Assembly (NCBI RefSeq): GCF_003337715.1
Contig: NZ_QPIX01000001.1
Span: 488,682 to 552,681 of the forward strand
Reading direction: 5' to 3'
Source: Ciceribacter lividus
Lineage (GTDB): Bacteria > Pseudomonadota > Alphaproteobacteria > Rhizobiales > Rhizobiaceae
DNA: 64,000 nt
The position numbers and the translations under genes were made by a program. The notes under the pieces were generated by a model that was not told the DNA's origin, made no database searches, and saw nothing but the letters and a program-made list of their open reading frames with translations. Shown here piece by piece: positions 1 through 7,899 of the stretch. Positions within the stretch are counted from its first letter, which is position 1, and each line of letters starts with the position of its first letter.

Positions 1-308
1 GCTACTGCGACCTCACCGGCAACATGCTGCGCGAAGTCAGGGAAGAGACCGGTCTCGAGCTTGCGGCTGACGAGACCGACGACCGGCTGTTCGCCAGCCA
101 TCAGCGGCGGCGGGTGACGATCTATCAGTTCTTCCGGCGGCGCGAGAACGCCCGCGAGCTTGTCGAGCGAATCGAGGAGCACATGCGCGGCGAAGAACGG
201 GCGGAGATTGCCGGTGCCGTCGCGATCCGTTCGGCCGATCCGTCCGCCCATCGTTACGCCGCCGCCATGCTGCCGCTCATCCACTGGTTCTTCTCCGGGG
301 GCCGCTGA
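1..308 (+). CDS. NUDIX hydrolase, 3' part (truncated by window start)
   Basis: The reading frame is open from base 3 to the stop at 306-308, so the gene begins before the window. The visible part carries the distal half of a NUDIX box, REVREETGLEL, whose glutamates bind the catalytic divalent metal in pyrophosphohydrolases of nucleoside-diphosphate-linked substrates. The upstream half of the box (the GG...E part) is outside the window or aberrantly spaced, so substrate class cannot be judged. An internal ATG at 24 would exclude part of the box and is unlikely to be the true start. It lies about 70 bp before the PhzF-family gene on the same strand and may be cotranscribed with it. Confidence 0.72.
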   Translation, partial: YCDLTGNMLREVREETGLELAADETDDRLFASHQRRRVTIYQFFRRRENARELVERIEEHMRGEERAEIAGAVAIRSADPSAHRYAAAMLPLIHWFFSGGR

Positions 309-379
309 CGCCCTCGCTTGCACCGCCGCTGCGGCTGGGGCAGTGTGCGGGCGACGAAATGCGGCGAGGAGAGAGATTG

Positions 380-1291
380 GTGCGGCAATACTGCATCTAT
401 GACGTTTTCACCGACAGCAGACTTGCGGGCAATCCGCTTTGTGTCGTCTTCGACGGCGATGGGTTGTCCGATCCGGAAATGCAGGCGATCGCCCGCGAGA
501 CGAACCTCTCCGAAACGGTTTTCGTGATGCCGGCGGCAAATGCGACGCATACCGCGCGCATCCGCATCTTCACGCCGGCGCGGGAACTGCCCTTCGCGGG
601 ACATCCGACGGTGGGAACGGCGATCGCGCTCGCCGAGAGGGAAGGGGCGAAGAACGGTGCCACCGAACTCGTCTCGGTGCTGGAGGAAAATGTCGGGCCG
701 GTGCGCTGCGCCATCAGGCTGCGGGAAGGCGAGGCGAGCTTTGCCGAATTCGACCTGCCGCGCAATTCGAGCCGGATCGATCTCGCCTTCGACCGGCAGG
801 CCCTCGCCGAGGCCCTCTCGCTCAAACCGCAGCAGATCGGGTTCGAGAACCACGTACCCTCGCTCTGGAGCGCCGGCGTTCCCTTCATCATGATTCCCGT
901 CCAGAACATTGGCGCGGTCGAGAGGGTCGATTTCGATCCGCAGTTCTGGGAGAGGATCGCGCCTTTTGCGGAGGGAGGCCTCGCTTCGGCCTATGTCTAT
1001 TGCCGCGGCGGCATTCATCACGGAGCAAAGTTTCACGCACGCATGTTCAGTGCCGACATGGGCATCGGCGAGGACCCGGCGACGGGTTCGGCGGTCGCGG
1101 CGCTCTCCGGCGCCATCCACCATTTCGATGCGCTTCCGGACGGTCACCACCCGCTGCTGGTGGAGCAGGGCGTAGAAATGGGCCGGCCTTCCTACATCCA
1201 TCTCCATATCGACGTCACGGACGGTGAAATTGCGCGGGCGCGTATCGGCGGTCAAGCCGTGCGCGTGGCGTCCGGGTTTTTAGATCTGTGA
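380..1291 (+). CDS. PhzF family isomerase/epimerase
   Basis: A protein of about 303 residues of the PhzF/diaminopimelate-epimerase fold. Family hallmarks are visible: the N-terminal YDVFTDSRLAGNPLCVV strand, the RELPFAGHPTVGTA segment and the C-terminal GEDPATGSA turn. PhzF itself isomerises trans-2,3-dihydro-3-hydroxyanthranilate, but most bacterial homologues outside phenazine clusters have unknown substrates. No phenazine genes are nearby, so no phenazine role is implied. Start choice: GTG at 380 follows AGGAG (367-371) with 8 nt spacing and places the conserved YDVFT at the expected N-terminal distance. The in-frame ATG at 359 has no ribosome-binding site. Confidence 0.85.
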   Translation: MRQYCIYDVFTDSRLAGNPLCVVFDGDGLSDPEMQAIARETNLSETVFVMPAANATHTARIRIFTPARELPFAGHPTVGTAIALAEREGAKNGATELVSVLEENVGPVRCAIRLREGEASFAEFDLPRNSSRIDLAFDRQALAEALSLKPQQIGFENHVPSLWSAGVPFIMIPVQNIGAVERVDFDPQFWERIAPFAEGGLASAYVYCRGGIHHGAKFHARMFSADMGIGEDPATGSAVAALSGAIHHFDALPDGHHPLLVEQGVEMGRPSYIHLHIDVTDGEIARARIGGQAVRVASGFLDL

Positions 1292-1358
1292 AAACAAATG
1301 GTTACGTTGATGGTGTGAATTTTTTCCCGCCGTGGCGAAAGTTTTTTCGCTTCGGCGC

Positions 1359-1386
1359 TGGACAAGTTCTCCGATCCTGTTTATAC
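1359..1386 (+). promoter_or_regulatory. Probable sigma-70 promoter of tRNA-Lys
   Basis: TGGACA at 1359-1364 and TTATAC at 1381-1386 are spaced by 16 bp and lie about 33 bp before the mature tRNA 5' end. This fits a rhizobial housekeeping promoter. It is assigned by eye and the transcription start is not known. Confidence 0.4.
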
Positions 1387-1418
1387 GCCCCCTCACGCCG
1401 CCAGACGGCGCAACGGTC

Positions 1419-1494
<76 letters not shown>

Positions 1495-1536
1495 TTTTTC
1501 TCTTAATCATTGAAATTTCATCATTTCCGCTGAGGA

Positions 1537-1560
1537 CCGTCGAGTAAAGAAAATCGACGG
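1537..1560 (+). terminator. Hairpin after tRNA-Lys
   Basis: CCGTCGA (1537-1543) pairs perfectly with TCGACGG (1554-1560) around a 10-nt A-rich loop. No clear T-run follows, although a T-rich stretch lies just after the tRNA at about 1494-1504. It may stabilise the 3' end of the tRNA transcript or lie in the leader of the next gene. Confidence 0.35.
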
Positions 1561-1647
1561 TTATGAAAAATTCTATGTTTTTCGGTCAGCTATCTGTCAG
1601 CTTCTGTTCGTTATGACGGCTCCTGTGTTCAACGAGGAGTACACAAA

Positions 1648-2052
1648 ATGAACAAGTTTCTGGCAACCACTGCAATGCTCACCCTGATGGCTTCTGCTCT
1701 CGTCTCCGGCCCGGCCCATGCCGGCAGCTGTTCGACGGTTGCTGCATGTCTCGGTCTGTCGTCTTCGTCCAGCACGGGCGGTTCCGGCGGTGGTGATCGG
1801 GTTACCGCAAGCAACGACGACAACGGTACCGACGACGATGTGAACGGCTCCGACGACGACCACAACGGTTCGGACGACGATAATGGTTCCGATGGCAGCG
1901 GTTCCGACGATAGCGGTGACGACCACGACAGCGGCAGCCACGACAGCGGCAGCCACGACAGCGACAGTCACGACAGCGGCAGCCATGATGGCGGCGACCA
2001 CGGTGGCGGCGATCATGACGGTGGCGACCACGATGGTGGCGACGACGACTGA
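1648..2052 (+). CDS. Secreted low-complexity Asp/Gly/Ser/His repeat protein
   Basis: 134 residues. Residues 1-26 form a clear signal peptide (basic MNK, hydrophobic core, cleavage near AHA-GS). Two cysteines follow at the start of the mature chain (SCSTVAAC), then a Ser/Gly linker. From about residue 55 to the end the chain is built only of Asp, Gly, Ser, His and a few Asn, first as DDDxNGSD units and then as HDSGSHD and GGDHDGGDH units. The mature protein is therefore very acidic with many His-Asp pairs, suggesting divalent-metal binding or a disordered surface spacer; this is inference. A strong intrinsic terminator follows directly, so the gene is a single unit. No recognised family. Confidence 0.75.
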   Translation: MNKFLATTAMLTLMASALVSGPAHAGSCSTVAACLGLSSSSSTGGSGGGDRVTASNDDNGTDDDVNGSDDDHNGSDDDNGSDGSGSDDSGDDHDSGSHDSGSHDSDSHDSGSHDGGDHGGGDHDGGDHDGGDDD

Positions 2053-2108
2053 TCGACAGCAGGTCGGGCAGGACAAGATTTCCGACACTGGTGCGGAGAT
2101 GGAATTCG

Positions 2109-2135
2109 AGGGGTGGCAATCAGCCGCCCCTTTTT
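2109..2135 (+). terminator. Rho-independent terminator
   Basis: AGGGGTGGC (2109-2117) pairs with GCCGCCCCT (2123-2131) across the loop AATCA, with one G-T wobble, and runs into five T residues (2131-2135). It ends the transcript of the secreted repeat protein. Confidence 0.8.
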
Positions 2136-2258
2136 GCGTCCGGGTGGTGCTGTCGGGGAGGAAGCCGGTCGCTGGCGGATGGTCGCCTTATGTTCTCATC
2201 GCCTTCTTGATGTTCATGCTGCGTTCTCGCCATTCTCCCCGAATTCATGATTTTTGCC

Positions 2259-2277
2259 TGTGGATAACTGTGGATAA
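2259..2277 (-). promoter_or_regulatory. Two tandem DnaA-box consensus sites
   Basis: TGTGGATAA occurs at 2259-2267 and again at 2269-2277. Each is the exact reverse complement of the DnaA box TTATCCACA, and the two repeat with a 10-bp period. They lie about 160 bp upstream of the mechanosensitive-channel start. No replication gene is nearby, so they are better read as a DnaA-responsive promoter or titration element than as an origin. Confidence 0.55.
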
Positions 2278-2435
2278 CTTCGTGTCCGCCGTTGCCGGCG
2301 CTCTCCATGCCAATTCTCCGATGGCGCGTCGTTTGCGCCATGATGCTGCCGGGATCGTGGAGCCGTTTCTTTTCTTTCGCGGCGTCCGGTACTATTGTCC
2401 GCCTCGTTCCGCCACCAGCGAATGAAGGATCAGCC

Positions 2436-4952
2436 TTGTCGTTTCTCCGCATTCTCTTCCTCCTCCTGCTGACGGCGGGGGCAGGGGCTTTTCTCCTGTC
2501 ACCCGTCGGGACACGCCTCGCACAGGCGCAGGAGTCGGTTGTTGCACCGGACGCAACCCCGGAGCAGGAGGCGGCCGATCACATCGCGGATGTAAGGAAG
2601 CGGCTGGACGCGCTCGCCGCGGACGTCGAGCGCCGGGCGAGCGACGATGCCGCACTGACCGATATCAAGGCGCGCGTCGATTCGCTGATCCGCGACGTCC
2701 TGAAGGTGTCCGTCGATCTGCGGCCGCGCCTGAACGAGATCAAGTCGCGGCTCGACCAGCTCGGCGAACCGCCGAAGGACGGGCAGCCGCCGGAGGCAGC
2801 GGCAGTTACCCAGGAGCGGCACAGGCTGACGGCCGGACGGCTGGAGATCAACACGCTGACGGGACAGGCCGAGGATATCTCGATCAAGGCCTCCGAGCTG
2901 TCGAACAGAATCACGAAGATGCGCCGTGATCTGTTTGCCGAGCAGTTGTTCGCCCATACAGAGATATCGATGGACGTGTTCTCGGAGGCGGCGAGTTCGT
3001 TCTCTCAGGAAGCCTCGGACTTCCAGCGCACGCTCAGCAGCTGGGTGACCTTCATCCTGAAGTTCAAGCGCGCGCCGCTCGGTATCGCCGTGATGCTGTC
3101 GCTGTCGCTCGCTCTCGTTTTGATGTTCGTCGAGTATCGGCTGTTCGGGCGGCTGATAAAGCGCGATCCGGCGAACGAGGCGCCGAGCTACATGAGCCGC
3201 CTGTCGGTCGCATTCTGGTCGACCATCCTGCCGACGCTGGCGCTCTGCGTCTTCCTGGCGGCGACCTATTTCTTTCTCGATACGTTCAAGGTGCTCCGGC
3301 AGGACATCGCTCCGATGATGGCTGTCTCGCTCGCCTTCGTGGGGCTCGTCGTTTTCGTCGGCCTGCTGACGCAAGCGGTGCTGGCGCCGAAAGCGCCGAG
3401 CTGGAGGCTGATCCGGGTCTCCGACCGCGGCGCGCGCCACCTGGTGACGGCCGTCCTCCTGATGGCGGTTATCAACGGCCTCGACTATGTCTTCGGAACC
3501 GTCAGCGAGGCACTTGGATCGCCGATCGTCCTGACGGTGTTCAAGAGCTTTCTGTCGTCGACGCTGGTCGGTCTCATCATCTTCGCCGTCTCCTTCATGA
3601 CGCCGATTGTCGCCGAAACAGGTGATCCTCGCGCGCCGGGCCGGCCGTGGCCGCGATGGGTGGCGATATTGCTGCGGCTCGTCGGTCTCGGGCTGATCTT
3701 CCTGAGCGCCGTCGGCTATGTTGGCCTCGCGCGCTTCCTCGCGACGCAGATCATCGTCAACGGCGCGGTGGTCGTCACGATGTATATCGGCATCCTGTCG
3801 GGAAAGGCGATCTCTGAACCCGATCGCTTCGGCGACACGCGGGTCGGCCGCTATCTCGAGCGGCGTTTCCTGCTGCATCCCGTGGCTCTCGACCAGACCG
3901 GCATGGCGGCTGGTCTGCTGATCTACCTTTTTGCGCTCTCGATCGGCATTCCGCTGATCCTGATCTCCTGGGGCTTTCAGCCGCGCGACATCGAGGCATG
4001 GCTCTTCACCATGTTCACCGAGGTCAATGTCGGCAGCATCCGCTTTTCGGTGTTCGGTATCCTCGGTGGTATCCTGCTCTTCGTCCTCGGCCTCGTGGGC
4101 ACCCGGTGGTTCCAGAAGTGGCTGGACGGCAGCATCATGGCGCGCTCGCAGGTCGATCCCGGCGTGCGCAATTCGGTCCGCACAGCGATCGGCTACCTGG
4201 GCACGGCGCTGGCCGGGCTCATCGGTGTCTCGGCCGCCGGCATCGATCTGTCGAGCCTGGCGCTTGTTGCCGGTGCGCTCTCTCTCGGCATTGGCTTCGG
4301 CCTCCAGAACATCGTATCGAATTTCGTCTCCGGGCTCATCCTCCTGGCGGAACGGCCGTTCAAGGTCGGTGACTGGGTCGCCACCGGCACGACGGAAGGA
4401 TTCGTTCGGCGTATTTCCGTGCGTGCGACCGAAATCGAGACCTTCCAGCGCCAGTCGATCATCGTGCCGAACTCCGAACTCATCAATGCTTCGGTCGGCA
4501 ACTGGACGCATCGCAACAGTCTCGGCCGCGTGGATATCCCGGTCGGTGTCGGCTACGACAGCGATCCGCGAAAGGTGATGGCGATCCTCGAGGAAATCGC
4601 CCAGACGCATGAGGGTGTCCTGCGCAACCCCGAGCCTTTCGTCATTTTCGACGGCTTCGGCGCGTCCTCGCTCGATTTCCGCCTCTGCTTCTTCATCGGC
4701 GATGTGCTGAATGCCCGCGGGGTCAAGAACGACATCCATGTCATGATCCTGGAGCGGTTCCGGGCCGAAGGGGTGGAAATACCGTTCCCGCAGCAGGATG
4801 TTCACCTGCGCGTGCGCTCCGCCGGCGACGCAGGGCGTCCGGGCGAGACGCCGGGGAGCGGCGGCCCGATGCTTGCTGCGGTCGACGAATTGCCGCGGAT
4901 GGCGGGCGACGGGTTGCCCGCCGACGAGGCGAGTGGCAGTTTGCCACGGTAG
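2436..4952 (+). CDS. Large MscS-family mechanosensitive channel (DUF3772 type)
   Basis: 838 residues from the TTG start at 2436, which follows AAGGA with 6-nt spacing and begins directly in a signal peptide (SFLRILFLLLLTAG, cleavage near AQAQ). The next 200 residues or so are periplasmic and helical, matching the DUF3772 sensor region of MscK/YbdG-like proteins. About ten hydrophobic segments follow, ending in the Gly/Ala-rich pore helix (SLALVAGALSLGIGFGLQN) and the MscS beta domain (PFKVGDWVATG). The family releases solutes on hypo-osmotic shock from the inner membrane. The C-terminal 45 residues after the family fold are disordered. An upstream in-frame ATG at 2292 has no ribosome-binding site and would bury the signal peptide. 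Confidence 0.9.
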   Translation: MSFLRILFLLLLTAGAGAFLLSPVGTRLAQAQESVVAPDATPEQEAADHIADVRKRLDALAADVERRASDDAALTDIKARVDSLIRDVLKVSVDLRPRLNEIKSRLDQLGEPPKDGQPPEAAAVTQERHRLTAGRLEINTLTGQAEDISIKASELSNRITKMRRDLFAEQLFAHTEISMDVFSEAASSFSQEASDFQRTLSSWVTFILKFKRAPLGIAVMLSLSLALVLMFVEYRLFGRLIKRDPANEAPSYMSRLSVAFWSTILPTLALCVFLAATYFFLDTFKVLRQDIAPMMAVSLAFVGLVVFVGLLTQAVLAPKAPSWRLIRVSDRGARHLVTAVLLMAVINGLDYVFGTVSEALGSPIVLTVFKSFLSSTLVGLIIFAVSFMTPIVAETGDPRAPGRPWPRWVAILLRLVGLGLIFLSAVGYVGLARFLATQIIVNGAVVVTMYIGILSGKAISEPDRFGDTRVGRYLERRFLLHPVALDQTGMAAGLLIYLFALSIGIPLILISWGFQPRDIEAWLFTMFTEVNVGSIRFSVFGILGGILLFVLGLVGTRWFQKWLDGSIMARSQVDPGVRNSVRTAIGYLGTALAGLIGVSAAGIDLSSLALVAGALSLGIGFGLQNIVSNFVSGLILLAERPFKVGDWVATGTTEGFVRRISVRATEIETFQRQSIIVPNSELINASVGNWTHRNSLGRVDIPVGVGYDSDPRKVMAILEEIAQTHEGVLRNPEPFVIFDGFGASSLDFRLCFFIGDVLNARGVKNDIHVMILERFRAEGVEIPFPQQDVHLRVRSAGDAGRPGETPGSGGPMLAAVDELPRMAGDGLPADEASGSLPR

Positions 4953-5064
4953 GGGTGTTCAGGCGGCGTTCAGGCTGGCCGCGATAAAAGAGGAGTGTCG
5001 GATGAAGGGATGACCGGACTCCGACGACGAGCAGGGGGAGGCGTCCGCGAGACGCCGCGAAAAG

Positions 5065-5328
5065 ATGACGAAACTGGTACTGAGTGTTCTCCTTTCGACG
5101 TGCATGGCCTCCGCTGCCCTGGCGGCAACGGTAACCAACAGCGGATCGTCGACCGTGGTTCTGCAGGTCGTGGAGGATGGTTCGCGCGTCGAGCTTGCCG
5201 TCGACGCCGGCGAGACCGAGAGTTTCTGCCCTTCCGGCTGTTTCGTGACGCTGCCGAGCGGCGATCGCATCGGCCTCGAGGGTGGGGAGACCATCGAGAT
5301 CAAGGACGGCGCGGCCACCGTCAAGTGA
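5065..5328 (+). CDS. Small periplasmic protein of unknown function
   Basis: 87 residues with a signal peptide (MTKLVLSVLLSTCMASAALA-A) and a compact beta-rich mature part of about 66 residues. The mature part has two nearby cysteines (FCPSGC) that could form a disulfide. I do not recognise a named family. A GC-rich hairpin (5040-5056, GGCGTC/GACGCC) lies just upstream of the start codon, leaving only a weak AAAAG ribosome-binding site, so translation could be modulated. A strong inverted repeat follows at 5386. Confidence 0.6.
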   Translation: MTKLVLSVLLSTCMASAALAATVTNSGSSTVVLQVVEDGSRVELAVDAGETESFCPSGCFVTLPSGDRIGLEGGETIEIKDGAATVK

Positions 5329-5385
5329 GAAGGGCGCGCTGCTGCGCCGAACGAATCCGAGACAGCATTTTCCGACGGGAGCAAA

Positions 5386-5412
5386 CGAGGAGCGGCCAAA
5401 TGCCGCTCCTCG
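5386..5412 (+). terminator. Perfect inverted repeat after the small periplasmic gene
   Basis: CGAGGAGCGGC (5386-5396) pairs without mismatch with GCCGCTCCTCG (5402-5412) across the loop CAAAT. No T-run follows, so it may act as a transcript-end stabiliser or a weak terminator. Confidence 0.5.
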
Positions 5413-5510
5413 GCTTGTCGGCAAGTGTTGTCTGAAGGATCTCCGATTAATAGTTCCGCAAACCATTCGGTCTAACGTCCGGCGTCGATAAAAAGCAGCA
5501 AAGGCGCTCC

Positions 5511-6335
5511 ATGACTTTCCTTGGTATTTCGGGCATGCAGTATACCGGAGAATCCTTTCCGGATGCGCGTATCATCGTCGCGGAAGATTCGAACGTTTTC
5601 ACCTCGATGATCCGCACCAGGCTCAAGGAGCTCTTCAACATTGATGTGGAAATCTGTCGCTCTTTCGAGGACTTGCAGGCCGCGAACGAGCTTTCGGATG
5701 AGCCGGTGACCCTGGCGATTTCCAACATCAATCTGCCGGGAGCCGAGAAGGGCGAGGCGCTGGAATACCTGATCGATCTCAACATTCCGACGATCATCTT
5801 CACCGGCACCTTCCAGGAGCAGTTGCGGGAAAAACTGCTCGCCAAGGACATCGTCGACTATATTTTGAAGGACAATATTTTCGCGGTCGAAATGCTCGCG
5901 GAATCGGTCTGTCGCTTCCTCACGAATCATCGTCACCACGTTCTTGTTGTGGATGACAGTCCGACAGCGCGGGCTTTGTTGTCTAGCCGGTTGAAACGCT
6001 ACAACTTTCGCGTCAGTCTGGCGGAAAGCGGGGCGAAGGCGCTGGAAATACTTAAGGCAAATCAGGATATCGGGCTGGTCATCACTGATTACAACATGCC
6101 GGATGTAGACGGCTTCGAACTGACGAGACGTATAAGGGGGGCGAGGGGGTCTCACGAACTGCGGATCATCGGGGTGTCCTCCTCGAATGATCGCCTGCTG
6201 TCGGCACGTTTCCTCAAGGTGGGCGGCAACGACTTCATGTTGCGGCCGTTCATCGACGAGGAGTTCTACTGCCGGGTGAACCAGAATCTCGACACTCTGA
6301 CCCAGATAAAGGCGGCACAGCAAAGACTCCCCTGA
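5511..6335 (+). CDS. Tandem receiver protein (REC-REC) with a degenerate first receiver
   Basis: 274 residues, two CheY-like receiver domains and no output domain. REC1 spans about 20-135 and has the acidic pocket (AEDS) but Asn72 (SNINLPG) where the phosphoacceptor Asp should be. REC2 spans about 142-262 with VVDDS, phosphoacceptor Asp193 (TDYNMPDVDG), Ser/Thr in GVSSS and the Arg-Pro in place of the usual Lys-Pro (LRPF). The protein aligns end to end with the receiver half of the following GGDEF gene, where the first Asp is intact. It probably feeds phosphorylation input into, or competes with, that diguanylate cyclase; this is inferred from paralogy and proximity. The gap to the next gene is about 110 bp. 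Confidence 0.85.
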   Translation: MTFLGISGMQYTGESFPDARIIVAEDSNVFTSMIRTRLKELFNIDVEICRSFEDLQAANELSDEPVTLAISNINLPGAEKGEALEYLIDLNIPTIIFTGTFQEQLREKLLAKDIVDYILKDNIFAVEMLAESVCRFLTNHRHHVLVVDDSPTARALLSSRLKRYNFRVSLAESGAKALEILKANQDIGLVITDYNMPDVDGFELTRRIRGARGSHELRIIGVSSSNDRLLSARFLKVGGNDFMLRPFIDEEFYCRVNQNLDTLTQIKAAQQRLP

Positions 6336-6444
6336 GCGCTGGCCGCACGCAAATGACGAGAATGGGGTCGGGTGCGCGAGCGCCCGACCGATACCTGCAT
6401 CTATCGACGTAGTGCCACTCATTCGGCTTATGGAAGTAAGAGCA

Positions 6445-7791
6445 ATGTCTTTGCCAACCGAAATGACTGCGGATACCAGACCTCCCTCGCGAAAGAAGGG
6501 GCATGTTCTGGTCATAGAGGACTCGCGAACGCTTTCCTCGATCCTGTCGCACCGGTTCGAAAAGGAACATGGCCTCAGGGTCACCCACTGCGCGACGACC
6601 GAGGACTTCCGGCACGCCGTCGCCGGGAGGGCCCGGCAATACGACGTCGCGGTGGTGGATCTGAACCTGCCCGACTCGCCCGACGGCCAGATCCTCGATC
6701 AGGTGGTTCAACACGATATCCCGGCGGTCGTCTTCACGGCCGACTTCAATCGCCACATGCGCGAGCGGGTGGTTGCGCGCGGCGTCGCCGATTACGTCAT
6801 CAAGAACAACGAACGGGCGATCGACATGGTGATCGCCGCTGTCGACCGCATTCTCGCCAACCGCAGCGTGCGCGTTCTCGTCGTCGACGACGTTCCGTCC
6901 GCCCGCAAGATGCTCGCCGATCTCCTCAGGCTGCAGCAGTTCCAGGTTTTCGAGGCCTCGACGGGAACGGAGGCGATGACGATGCTCGAGCAGCATCCCG
7001 GCATCGAACTCGTCGTTACCGACTACAACATGCCCGATATGGACGGTTACGAACTGACGCGCCGCATCCGGCGTGTGCATACCTCCGACCGGGTGCGGAT
7101 CATCGGCATTTCCTCTTCGTCCGACCGCCTGCTCTCGGCAAGCTTCCTGAAGGCCGGCGCCAACGATTTCGTCTACCGGCCTTTCGTCGTCGAGGAGTTG
7201 CAGTGCAGGATCGGGCACAATGTCGAGACGCTGTCGCAGATCCGGCAATTGCGGCTGGCAGCCTTCAGTGACTACCTCACGGGCCTGCGCAATCGTCGCC
7301 ATTTCTTCGACGAGGGACCTGCGATCGTCGCCTCCTGCCTCGATCGCGGCGAGGCCTGCAGCATGGCGATGCTCGATATCGACCATTTCAAGCGGCTGAA
7401 CGACACCTACGGTCACGAGATCGGCGACCGGGTGCTGAAGGCGGTGGCGACCCGGCTGCGGGAGACGCTCGACGATACGGATCACATGCTCGCCCGGCTC
7501 GGCGGCGAGGAGTTCGGCATCCTGCTGACGGGCCTGGACATACAGCAGGCGAGCGATTTCTGCGAGATGCTGCGCCACCAGATCGCGGAGGTGAGGGTTG
7601 CCCTCGACGACGCCGACCTCGGAGTCACCGCGTCGATCGGCGTGGCGCAGGTCGAGGGGCACGAGAACTTCAGCAACTACCTCAACGCCGCGGATCAGTT
7701 CCTCTACCTCGCCAAGCGCTACGGCCGAAATCGTGTCTATTCCGAGCTCGCGATCCTGCAGGAACTGACGCTGAAGCCCGTCGGGACCTGA
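6445..7791 (+). CDS. Response-regulator diguanylate cyclase (REC-REC-GGDEF)
   Basis: 448 residues. REC1 (about 20-135, Asp72 in VVDLNLPD) and REC2 (about 142-262, Asp193 in TDYNMPDMDG) both keep phosphoacceptors. A GGDEF domain follows from about 270, with the intact GGEEF signature at 353-357 and the upstream DIDHFKRLND substrate segment. I see no RxxD inhibitory site five residues before GGEEF, so product inhibition may be absent. The architecture is that of PleD, which makes cyclic di-GMP on phosphorylation. Start: ATG 6445 lies 8 nt after GGAAG (6432-6436). The alternatives GTG 6412 and ATG 6430 lack a ribosome-binding site. It follows its REC-REC paralogue. Confidence 0.92.
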   Translation: MSLPTEMTADTRPPSRKKGHVLVIEDSRTLSSILSHRFEKEHGLRVTHCATTEDFRHAVAGRARQYDVAVVDLNLPDSPDGQILDQVVQHDIPAVVFTADFNRHMRERVVARGVADYVIKNNERAIDMVIAAVDRILANRSVRVLVVDDVPSARKMLADLLRLQQFQVFEASTGTEAMTMLEQHPGIELVVTDYNMPDMDGYELTRRIRRVHTSDRVRIIGISSSSDRLLSASFLKAGANDFVYRPFVVEELQCRIGHNVETLSQIRQLRLAAFSDYLTGLRNRRHFFDEGPAIVASCLDRGEACSMAMLDIDHFKRLNDTYGHEIGDRVLKAVATRLRETLDDTDHMLARLGGEEFGILLTGLDIQQASDFCEMLRHQIAEVRVALDDADLGVTASIGVAQVEGHENFSNYLNAADQFLYLAKRYGRNRVYSELAILQELTLKPVGT

Positions 7792-7856
7792 AGCCGGCGA
7801 GCGCGAAACGGAGCGACGCGACCGGAGGGGGTGGGGCTGGCATCCCGCATCGAGGT

Positions 7857-7868
7857 CTCTATATAGAG
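7857..7868. promoter_or_regulatory. 12-bp palindrome upstream of ABC exporter
   Basis: CTCTATATAGAG is a perfect palindrome ending 31 bp before the start codon of the ABC ATPase. It is followed by a second small inverted repeat (AGGGT..ACCCT, 7867-7881). It overlaps where a -10 element (CTATAT) would be expected and may be an operator. Confidence 0.35.
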
Positions 7869-7899
7869 GGTTCACGACCCTCCAGGAGCTTCTTCCCCC

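Larger units (their letters stand above)
2053..2435. other. Intergenic region with terminator and twin DnaA boxes
   Basis: 383 bp without a supported gene. It holds the terminator of the repeat-protein gene and two tandem DnaA-box sequences, both described separately. The ribosome-binding site AAGGA (2425-2429) of the next gene lies at its end. Confidence 0.6.

Noticed and set aside
380..1291. Phenazine biosynthesis role for the PhzF-family gene
   Set aside because: No other phenazine gene is present; most PhzF-family members outside such clusters have other or unknown substrates.
2259..2277. Chromosomal or plasmid origin of replication
   Set aside because: Only two DnaA boxes, with no AT-rich unwinding region next to them and no dnaA, hemE, parAB or repABC nearby.
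2499..4805. 768-codon - strand frame opposite the MscS channel
   Set aside because: Translation is Arg/Asp/Glu-rich without domains. The plus-strand frame is a clear membrane protein.
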